Origin: Chthonomonadaceae bacterium
GTDB lineage: Bacteria > Armatimonadota > Chthonomonadetes > Chthonomonadales > Chthonomonadaceae
NCBI GenBank assembly: GCA_014377395.1
Contig: JACMPS010000244.1
Location: 1-10,816 of the forward strand
DNA: 10,816 nt
Direction of reading: 5' to 3'
Of this stretch, positions 5,674-10,816 are shown one piece after another. Made by a program: the position numbers and the translations under genes. The notes below the pieces were generated by a model. That model was given only the letters and a program-made list of their open reading frames with translations. It had not been told where the DNA came from and ran no database searches. Position 1 is the first letter of the stretch; each line of letters begins with the position of its first letter.

Positions 5674-6558
5674 ATGAACCGTAGACGTTTAGGACGCACC
5701 GGATTGCAGGTAAGCGAAATCGGATTGGGTGGGGCATGGCTTCAAGGCAGAAGACAGGAAAGATCACTGGAGCAGGGCGCAGAAGTGGTGCGGTATGCTC
5801 TCTCGCAAGGCATCAATTATCTGGACACGGCAGAGTGTTACGGGGAAAGTGAACGGGTCTTCGGGCTTGCCCTCAGCGACCTTTCTGATGACTATATTCT
5901 GGCAACGAAGTTCGGTCACGTCCCGCAAGACTTCGATTTCTCACGGCAAAGCGTCCTCGACAGCGTGAAGCGAAGTCTGGAGCGTTTGCAACGTCCTTAC
6001 ATTGATTTGCTTCAACTTCACACGCCGCAAGAACCCGACATGGATTTGATTTTAGGCGCGAATGGCGCGTTGGAGGGAATGCGCGAAGTACGAGAACGTG
6101 GCTTGTGTCGGTTTCTGGGAACTACGGGAAACGATGTGGACTTCTTGCGGCGATGTCTCGAAACAGATGTCTTTGATACGATGCTCGTCTTTATGCGGTA
6201 CGATCTCATGGAGAGAAGCGGCGAAACACTGATTCGGGAGGCTCACGCGCAAGATGTCGGGGTGATTCTTGGTTCTCCGCTTCGCTTGGGATTGTTTGGA
6301 TCAGGGCGTGAAGACTGCCTTTCAGGGCTGAGCGAAATCGAAAAGAAGAAATTGGAAAGGCTGGAGGCTTTGTTTAGAGATGAACCCGGCGGAATCTCGG
6401 CAGGTGCGGTTCGTTTTGTGCAGGGGTGCGAGTGGGCGTCAACGGTGCTGAGCGGAGCGAGTACGGTGGAGGAAGTAGGGGCGGTTCTGGCGGCTAAAGC
6501 CACGCCGCTTTCCCAAGAAATAAGGGAGGCGGTACTCGCAATCGCCGATCAAAAATGA
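5674..6558 (+). CDS. aldo/keto reductase family protein
   Basis: This 294-residue (beta/alpha)8 oxidoreductase should reduce an aldehyde or ketone, or run the reverse reaction, with NADPH in the cytoplasm. MNRRRLGRTGLQVSEIGLGG is the standard opening. The catalytic tetrad is visible: Asp51 and Tyr56 in INYLDTAECYGESERVFG, Lys79 in ILATKFG and His116 in IDLLQLHTP. LGTTG at 149-153 and the late SGAST segment at 260-264, before VEEVGAVL, fit the cofactor-binding side. The frame extends upstream to 5569, but those residues are repeat-derived. ATG 5674 has AAGGA eight bases upstream and matches the family start. It is the first gene of a three-gene operon, its stop overlapping the next start as ATGA. 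The substrate is not predictable; the family includes sugar, steroid and quinone reductases. Confidence 0.92.
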   Translation: MNRRRLGRTGLQVSEIGLGGAWLQGRRQERSLEQGAEVVRYALSQGINYLDTAECYGESERVFGLALSDLSDDYILATKFGHVPQDFDFSRQSVLDSVKRSLERLQRPYIDLLQLHTPQEPDMDLILGANGALEGMREVRERGLCRFLGTTGNDVDFLRRCLETDVFDTMLVFMRYDLMERSGETLIREAHAQDVGVILGSPLRLGLFGSGREDCLSGLSEIEKKKLERLEALFRDEPGGISAGAVRFVQGCEWASTVLSGASTVEEVGAVLAAKATPLSQEIREAVLAIADQK

Positions 6559-7013
6559 TCATGACGAGTTCTCAAGAGTTGCCTGACCCTTTCGATCCTG
6601 AATCGCTCAACGCCGATTTACCTCACTCCGAGCCACTCGACATTTATGCGCCTGTTTATGCCTTTGTCAAAACCGTGCCGCCGGGTTCGGTAGTGACGTA
6701 TGGACAGGTGGCGGCTCTGATCACCGAGGTTTCGCTGACGGCGCGGCAGGTGGGAACCGCCATGAAGTACGCCCCGCCCGATGTTCCCTGGCAACGAGTC
6801 GTAGGGGCGGGTGGCACAATGCCTGTCGTGAAACTCAGCCCGGAACAATTTATAAGACAGAAACAACTGCTTACTGAGGAAGGTGTGGGGTTCGTCGGCG
6901 AAAATGGCGCGCGCGTTGACATGAAAACGTTCCAATGGCAACTTGAAGAGCAATCAGGATTAGAAGGGGACAGAGGAAACGAATTGGAAGAGGAAGACAC
7001 AAAAAACAGATGA
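6555..7013 (+). CDS. alkyltransferase-like (ATL) protein of the MGMT family, active-site Cys replaced by Trp
   Basis: This 152-residue protein contains the MGMT C-terminal DNA-binding domain (about 29-125). FVKTVPPGSVVTYGQVAALI at 37-56 carries the conserved Tyr49. TARQVGTAMKYAPPD at 62-76 carries the presumed Arg finger Arg64. The methyl-acceptor motif PCHRV reads PWQRV, so Trp79 stands at the acceptor Cys and Gln80 at the activating His. Trp at the Cys position is the hallmark of ATL proteins, which bind O6-alkylguanine and pass it to nucleotide excision repair without removing the alkyl group. Gln in place of His is less usual. Compared with the roughly 100-130 residues of known ATLs, it has an extra N-terminal stretch (1-28) and an acidic tail (131-152, EEQSG...ELEEEDTK). 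ATG 6555 overlaps the upstream stop; ATG 6561 is possible. There is no Shine-Dalgarno sequence, so translational coupling is likely. Confidence 0.87.
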   Translation: MIMTSSQELPDPFDPESLNADLPHSEPLDIYAPVYAFVKTVPPGSVVTYGQVAALITEVSLTARQVGTAMKYAPPDVPWQRVVGAGGTMPVVKLSPEQFIRQKQLLTEEGVGFVGENGARVDMKTFQWQLEEQSGLEGDRGNELEEEDTKNR

Positions 7014-7576
7014 GCGATGAGTGGCATTTCTACCGTTGGAATTTTGATCGCTATGCAACGATCAGACCACAACTAAGGGCGGCTGTCCGAGCGGAAACCT
7101 TTGCCTCTCTCTCCGATACGGAGGAAGGCGCACAGGTGGCGGAAATGTTTGCTGAAGGAGAAATCCCTCTTTTGGAAGCAAAGTCAGCATGGCTTACCGC
7201 CGAGTGTCGCCTGGGTGATCCCATTGTTTTCAATGCGGAACTGCCCCGTTTCTTGAATCGGATCGAACGCAAGCGGGAGGGAGAAGAGATCGCTGAAATT
7301 CTCTCCGAATTGTTGTTTGCCCGGGTTTATCTGGAGCAATGGCTGGAGCAAACCTCGATTTGCGGCATTTTGCCGCCGATTGAAACCGCAAGATTATCGG
7401 GGCTATGCCGGGACTACCTGCAAAAAAATCGAACCGAAATTGGAGCGGTACGAGGTGGATTCTTTAGGCGAGTCTTCGAGCGCAATGCCACTCCCGATGA
7501 AATCTTTCCTCTGCTGTGTGATCTTGTCAACGAAGCCGTCAAAGCCGGAAACGGCACGATTGCCTACCAAAAATAA
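7010..7576 (+). CDS. hypothetical protein, third gene of the operon
   Basis: I do not recognise this 188-residue protein by name. It starts MSDEWHFYRWNFDRYATIRP, an aromatic-rich opening followed by mostly helical, acidic sequence. A Cys-containing middle (AECRLGDPIVFNAELPRFLN, 64-83) follows, then an amphipathic helix region 90-115 (REGEEIAEILSELLFARVYLEQW) and a C-terminal half with RRVFERNATPDEIF and LCDLVNEAVKAG. No signal peptide or membrane segment is visible. It has scattered Cys residues (66, 118, 133, 170) but no CxxC pair. The ATG overlaps the stop of the ATL gene as ATGA, and base composition matches the neighbours, so it is very likely a real, translationally coupled gene. Its position suggests conserved linkage with the reductase and ATL genes, but no function can be inferred. 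Confidence 0.8.
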   Translation: MSDEWHFYRWNFDRYATIRPQLRAAVRAETFASLSDTEEGAQVAEMFAEGEIPLLEAKSAWLTAECRLGDPIVFNAELPRFLNRIERKREGEEIAEILSELLFARVYLEQWLEQTSICGILPPIETARLSGLCRDYLQKNRTEIGAVRGGFFRRVFERNATPDEIFPLLCDLVNEAVKAGNGTIAYQK

Positions 7577-7599
7577 ACCGAATTTTGCTCCGGTTTTGT
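7575..7599 (+). terminator. weak hairpin with T-run at the end of the operon
   Basis: AAACCG (7575-7580) and CGGTTT (7591-7596) pair around a ten-base loop and run into TTTTGT, immediately after the stop codon. Six A/T-rich base pairs and a short T-run make this a weak intrinsic terminator candidate between convergent genes. Confidence 0.4.
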
Positions 7600-7621
7600 C
7601 CGCGAAGAGATAAAATCAGGA

Positions 7622-7650
7622 CGGCGAAGCCGCAATCGGCGAATTTATTC
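7622..7650. repeat. small palindrome CGGC-GAA-GCCG plus GAATTTATTC element
   Basis: A perfect CGGC/GCCG hairpin (7622-7632) is followed within nine bases by GAATTTATTC (7641-7650), which matches the core of the repeats at 3910 and 5593. It lies in the 163 bp gap between the two convergent genes. On the minus strand the hairpin is followed by TCCTGATTTTAT, so it could also weakly terminate the GGDEF/HD-GYP transcript. Confidence 0.45.
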
Positions 7651-7739
7651 CGCTGGATTTGGAATTGCTCCGCCGTGTTTGCTCCGTTTTGAGTCCGTCG
7701 CCATCTGTCAACACGCGGTTTACTCCACCGGAATCAGCC

Positions 7740-9422
7740 TTACGCCGCTCTCGCCAACACTTCACGGCTTCTCTCACCTGCAAGAAGAAGGAGAAACTCC
7801 GTGACAATCTCCGGGTCGAAGTGAGTCCCGGATTGATCTCTGATGTATTCCTGCACCTGTGGCTCTGACCAACCCGCACGGTAAGGGCGATCCGAGCGCA
7901 GGGCGTCCCACACATCCACCACCGCGAAAATACGCGCCATAAGCGGAATGTCTTTGCCTCTCAAGCCCTGCGGGTAGCCTGTTCCATCCCATTTTTCGTG
8001 ATGACAGTAGGGAATGTCAAGGGCAGGGTGCAGAAATTCGATATGTGAAAGTGAAGAGTGAGCGTACCCGGGATGACGCCGCATGACTTGCCATTCTTCG
8101 GCGTTTAAGGGGCCCGGCTTGAGCAGAATCTCGTCCGGGACTCCCATTTTACCGATGTCGTGCAATAACGCGCCCCATCTCACAAACATGAGTTCGCGTT
8201 CACGTAGCCCCATTCGTTCCGCAAGGCGCAAACTCATTTCCATCACGCGGTCACTGTGTCCGGCGGTCTCATCATCACGCAGGGAAAGCAACCTCGCCCA
8301 ACCTTCGATTGTCGAATTGAATACATCCGTTAATTGATCTTGATTTTGCGTCAACATTGTTTTCTCCGGGGGAGGTAGTATTTGCAACGCGGAGCGCATT
8401 ACTTCTGAGGGAACGGAGGATAAAATTTCGTGAAAACCCGTCACGCAGTTTCTGCCTCTGTGTTTGGAGGTATACAGTGCTTTGTCCACCTGCTCCAACA
8501 AGTCAGTGTCATGAGCAGTGAGCGGAGATTTTTCCGCCACCCCCAGACTCACCGTCACAGGGCTGAAAGGGAAGCGTGTGCCTTCGATTTTTCTTCTTAA
8601 TTTTTCTGCCCAACACAAAGCGGCTTCCCTCTCGTAGTTAGGAAGAGCGATAATAAATTCTTCGCCGCCGTAACGCGAACCCACCTGATTTTCACCGAGC
8701 GTGTCACGAATGATTCGGGCGATGATTCGTAACACCTCATCGCCCGCCGGGTGTCCGTAAGCATCATTGTAGGACTTAAATCGGTCAACATCGAGCATTA
8801 CCAGCGAAAGCGGGGATTTCGTAACCTGGCAGTCGGAAAATTTTTGCGAAAGCAACTTGCGGAAGGTACGGATATTGGTAAGTTCCGTCAATCCATCTGT
8901 GGTAGCCAGTTTTTCGAGGTCAGCGACATAGCGTCGCAACTCCAGTTGAGCGATTACTTGCCGTGCAAGTGCCTCTAGAGCCGTGCGCTGAGCGTCGGTC
9001 AGTTCCCCCGGTTTTCGGTCGATGACGCAGAGAGTTCCGAGGTTGTAGCCCTCTGAGGTTGTCAGCGGTACGCCCGCATAAAAACGGGTATGGAGAGCGG
9101 AGGTTACGGCAGGATTGCTCTTAAAGCGAGGGTCTTTCGTTGCATCCGGCACTTCCAAAATTCCGCCTTGTAGTATGGTATGAGCACAAAAGGTGAGGTC
9201 TCTTGGTGCCTCAGCGACTTCGATTCCTATCTTCGATTTAAGCCACTGGCGCGTTTCGTCAATGAAACCGATCAGACTCATGGGGACTTCGCAAATGTAG
9301 GCGGCAAGCCTGACAACATCATCAAAGGCGAGTTCAGGCAGAGTATCGAGGATTTGATAACGGCGAAGCGCATCCAACCGTTCGTTTTCGTTTTCTGGTT
9401 TTGGCACGGGTACAACGGGCAT
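7740..9422 (-). CDS. GAF-GGDEF-HD-GYP cyclic di-GMP signalling protein
   Basis: This 560-residue cytosolic protein has three domains. A GAF sensor (about 18-165) has ERLDALRRYQILDTLPELAFDD at its start and FYAGVPL and LGTLCVID later. A GGDEF domain (about 168-330) has TTDGLTELTNIRTFRKLL, MLDVDRFKSYND and the active-type signature GGEEF at 252-256, so it should make cyclic di-GMP from GTP. The inhibitory RxxD site, expected five residues earlier, reads GENQ and is absent. The HD-GYP domain (about 365-560) has GHSDRV, ALLHDIGK (His421, Asp422), HHEKWDGTGYP (HD-GYP motif, 474-484) and VVDVWDALRSDRPYR; all key phosphodiesterase residues are present. No membrane segment or receiver domain is visible. 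The ATG at 9422 lacks a clear Shine-Dalgarno sequence. It is divergent from the adaptor-protein gene and convergent with the three-gene operon. Confidence 0.95.
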   Translation of the reverse strand: MPVVPVPKPENENERLDALRRYQILDTLPELAFDDVVRLAAYICEVPMSLIGFIDETRQWLKSKIGIEVAEAPRDLTFCAHTILQGGILEVPDATKDPRFKSNPAVTSALHTRFYAGVPLTTSEGYNLGTLCVIDRKPGELTDAQRTALEALARQVIAQLELRRYVADLEKLATTDGLTELTNIRTFRKLLSQKFSDCQVTKSPLSLVMLDVDRFKSYNDAYGHPAGDEVLRIIARIIRDTLGENQVGSRYGGEEFIIALPNYEREAALCWAEKLRRKIEGTRFPFSPVTVSLGVAEKSPLTAHDTDLLEQVDKALYTSKHRGRNCVTGFHEILSSVPSEVMRSALQILPPPEKTMLTQNQDQLTDVFNSTIEGWARLLSLRDDETAGHSDRVMEMSLRLAERMGLRERELMFVRWGALLHDIGKMGVPDEILLKPGPLNAEEWQVMRRHPGYAHSSLSHIEFLHPALDIPYCHHEKWDGTGYPQGLRGKDIPLMARIFAVVDVWDALRSDRPYRAGWSEPQVQEYIRDQSGTHFDPEIVTEFLLLLAGERSREVLARAA

Positions 9423-9700
9423 AAGGAGCGTTTGTCTTTCAGGGAAAACAAAGTGGTAATTTTTCCACTTCTGCCCGGAAGAGTGATGTCAGAGGGATGA
9501 CACGTAGGATTATCGGCACAGCACTCTTCTAATTAAAGAGAAAGTTAACGGAATTAAGACATTCTCAGAACAAGTGAGACCAAATTACGCTTGAGAAGGC
9601 TCTTCTGCACTCTTTTCTCTGAAACCGGACGGGCGTTGTATCCGTCAACTCGCCAGAACACGGTAAGTACCGACTTTTTGTATTGAAAGGAATCTCAGTC
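9423..9700. promoter_or_regulatory. divergent intergenic region with many short dyads
   Basis: This 278 bp region must carry the start signals of both flanking genes. Short perfect dyads seen by eye are AAGTGG-N8-CCACTT (9451-9470), TGTCA-N6-TGACA (9487-9502) and CTCTT-N7-AAGAG (9524-9540). Further ones are TCTCA-N7-TGAGA (9563-9579), AGAAG-N3-CTTCT (9594-9606), GACGG-N9-CCGTC (9628-9646) and CGGTA-AG-TACCG (9661-9672). About two or three 5-bp dyads would be expected by chance, so individual ones prove little. CGGTA-AG-TACCG, 28 bases before the TTG start, and TGTCA-N6-TGACA look most like operators. I saw no clear promoter hexamer pair and no cyclic di-GMP riboswitch consensus. Confidence 0.35.
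9687..9691 (+). promoter_or_regulatory. Shine-Dalgarno AAGGA that fixes a TTG start
   Basis: AAGGA lies nine bases before TTG 9701. No in-frame ATG or GTG exists between the upstream stop (TGA 9620-9622) and 9701. The only other candidate, TTG 9683, would place this site inside the gene, so the site decides the start. Confidence 0.65.
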
Positions 9701-10816
9701 TTGTCCACCAAAAGCCGCTGGCTAATCGGTTGCTCCCTTCCTTTGGTCACACTCGTGGCTCTGGGCTTTGTCGTCGCCAACAAATTCAAGCCTAAACCCG
9801 AAGCCATCCGCGTCGAAACCGTCTCCAAAGGCACCGTTGAAGTAAAAGTCGTGGAAACCGGAACCATCGAACCCCTCCGCAAGGTCGAGGTAAAGTCAAA
9901 GGTCGGCGGGCGAGTCCTTAAATTGTTCGTGAAGGAAGGAGATTTCGTGCGCCAGGGACAAAAATTGGCAACGATTGACCCGCAGGAGATCAACAGTCAG
10001 GTGGCGGCACTTCGCGCACAACTGACGGGTTCGCAAGCGCGCCTTTCCGCCGCCAGAAAATCCACTTCTTACCAGCAATCGCAGACAAGTGCAGGGATTT
10101 CACAAAACAGACAGGCGGTCAATTCCGCACTTTCCCGACTCCGTTCGGCGGAGGCCGAAGCAAAAGTTCAACCTGTTTTGACAAATCAATCCATTGCGAT
10201 TTCTCAGGCGAATCTTGAAGCGGCACAATCCAATCTCAAACTTCAAGAGGACAATTTGCGATTACTCATGGAAAACACACATCCGCAAACTCTTGTCAAT
10301 GTTCAATCCGCGTATGATCGCGCACTGGCTCAAACGGAGAATACGCGGCGTACCATTGCCCGACAAAAAGCGTTGCTGGAAAAAGGATTTGTCTCGCAAC
10401 AGGTGGTAGATACGGCGCAAACCGATTTGCTTGTCGCAGAGGCTCAGGTGCGGGAAGCCCGACAACGACTCGACCGAATCAAAGCCACAAACGAACTTGA
10501 AGTCACCAATGCCCGAAGTCAAATCGCTTCCGCCCGAAGTCAGGTACGCCAGCAAGAAGCCACGTTGCTTCAAGCGCAAACCAGCGTACTGCCCGAAACG
10601 AAACGCCGCGAACTGGAAAACGCCCGCGCCGCTTACGCTCAGGCACGCGCCCAACTGCGGGGAGCGGACGCAGGAATCACACAGGATGCGATGCGTGAAG
10701 ATGAAGCGGTCGCCTCACTTGCCGGAGTCGAACAACTCCAAAAGCAACTTGATGAACTTCTGGTGCGCCAGAACGACACCACAATTATTGCTTCAATGGA
10801 CGGCGTTATCACCAAG
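9701..10816 (+). CDS. periplasmic adaptor (membrane fusion) protein of an efflux system, 3' end outside window
   Basis: The first 372 residues of a HlyD/MacA-type adaptor are visible, open to the right edge. Such proteins bridge an inner-membrane ABC or RND pump to a TolC-like outer-membrane channel. After a short basic start (STKSRW) there is one membrane anchor (about 8-27). The first half of the lipoyl/barrel-sandwich domain is at 37-95 (GTVEVKVVETGTIEPLRKVEV, GGRVLKLFVKEGDFVRQGQKL). A long Q/A-rich coiled-coil hairpin spans about 98-357, and the returning lipoyl strand is IIASMDGVI. The hairpin tip at 221-232 carries Arg221, Leu225 and Ser232 in the RxxxLxxxxxxS pattern known to contact TolC-type channels. 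The helical arms, about 120 residues each, are far longer than in MacA. The start is TTG 9701, set by AAGGA upstream. A pump subunit gene, probably a MacB-like ABC protein, is expected to follow. Confidence 0.9.
   Translation, partial: MSTKSRWLIGCSLPLVTLVALGFVVANKFKPKPEAIRVETVSKGTVEVKVVETGTIEPLRKVEVKSKVGGRVLKLFVKEGDFVRQGQKLATIDPQEINSQVAALRAQLTGSQARLSAARKSTSYQQSQTSAGISQNRQAVNSALSRLRSAEAEAKVQPVLTNQSIAISQANLEAAQSNLKLQEDNLRLLMENTHPQTLVNVQSAYDRALAQTENTRRTIARQKALLEKGFVSQQVVDTAQTDLLVAEAQVREARQRLDRIKATNELEVTNARSQIASARSQVRQQEATLLQAQTSVLPETKRRELENARAAYAQARAQLRGADAGITQDAMREDEAVASLAGVEQLQKQLDELLVRQNDTTIIASMDGVITK

Noticed and set aside
5439..5684. 81-codon frame starting with GTG that overlaps the glycosyltransferase stop
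   Set aside because: It runs through the TGTAGGGGC and GGAATT repeats and into the start of the aldo/keto reductase. The protein has no domain-like pattern and no separate ribosome binding site.
9423..9700. Cyclic di-GMP riboswitch upstream of the GGDEF/HD-GYP gene
   Set aside because: No GEMM-like conserved segments were found in either orientation; only short dyads are present.
9731..9733. Possible lipobox (LIGC, Cys11) in the adaptor protein
   Set aside because: The Cys precedes most of the hydrophobic segment, so there is no hydrophobic core before it as a lipoprotein signal requires. A simple membrane anchor fits better.

Overview
The window suggests a free-living bacterium of moderate GC content, outside the well-studied Proteobacteria and Firmicutes. 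Pointers are the transposase type, the GT4 glycosyltransferase opening with a Gly/Cys-rich PGTGSFYCGTC segment, several genes without a clear Shine-Dalgarno sequence, and gene gaps filled with short dispersed repeats. Armatimonadota or Planctomycetota-like lineages would fit, but this is a low-confidence inference because the window holds no rRNA or other phylogenetic marker except smpB.

Layout. Bases 2-1003 (+) are the C-terminal part of a DDE transposase whose start lies left of the window. A repeat-bearing gap leads to a sugar phosphate isomerase/epimerase-type TIM-barrel gene (1291-2091, +). It converges on a two-gene minus-strand unit, smpB (3541-3047) followed by an ABC-2 type permease (3031-2144). 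The smpB leader carries a large imperfect inverted repeat. About 520 bp without a gene (3635-4155) is a mosaic of hairpins and dispersed repeats. Next come a GT4 glycosyltransferase (4156-5442, +), another repeat-bearing gap, and a tight three-gene operon with ATGA overlaps: an aldo/keto reductase (5674-6558), an alkyltransferase-like MGMT-family protein (6555-7013) and an unrecognised 188-residue protein (7010-7576). Converging on it is a large GAF-GGDEF-HD-GYP cyclic-di-GMP protein (9422-7740, -). After a 278 bp divergent intergenic region, the window ends inside a membrane-fusion (periplasmic adaptor) protein that starts at a TTG codon (9701 to the right edge, +).

How the genes relate. There is no single pathway. 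smpB belongs to trans-translation ribosome rescue. The permease needs an ATPase that is not in the window. The operon joins a redox enzyme to a DNA-lesion-recognition protein. The GGDEF/HD-GYP protein would both make and degrade cyclic di-GMP. The final gene is probably the first gene of a tripartite export locus that continues to the right. I saw no CRISPR array, tRNA, rRNA, tmRNA or recognisable defence system. The most unusual content is in the non-coding DNA: several dispersed repeat types recur between genes, one provides the stop codon of the permease, and one would form a hairpin just upstream of smpB. Among the proteins, the alkyltransferase-like active-site variant and the very long helical hairpin of the adaptor protein are the points most worth a second look.
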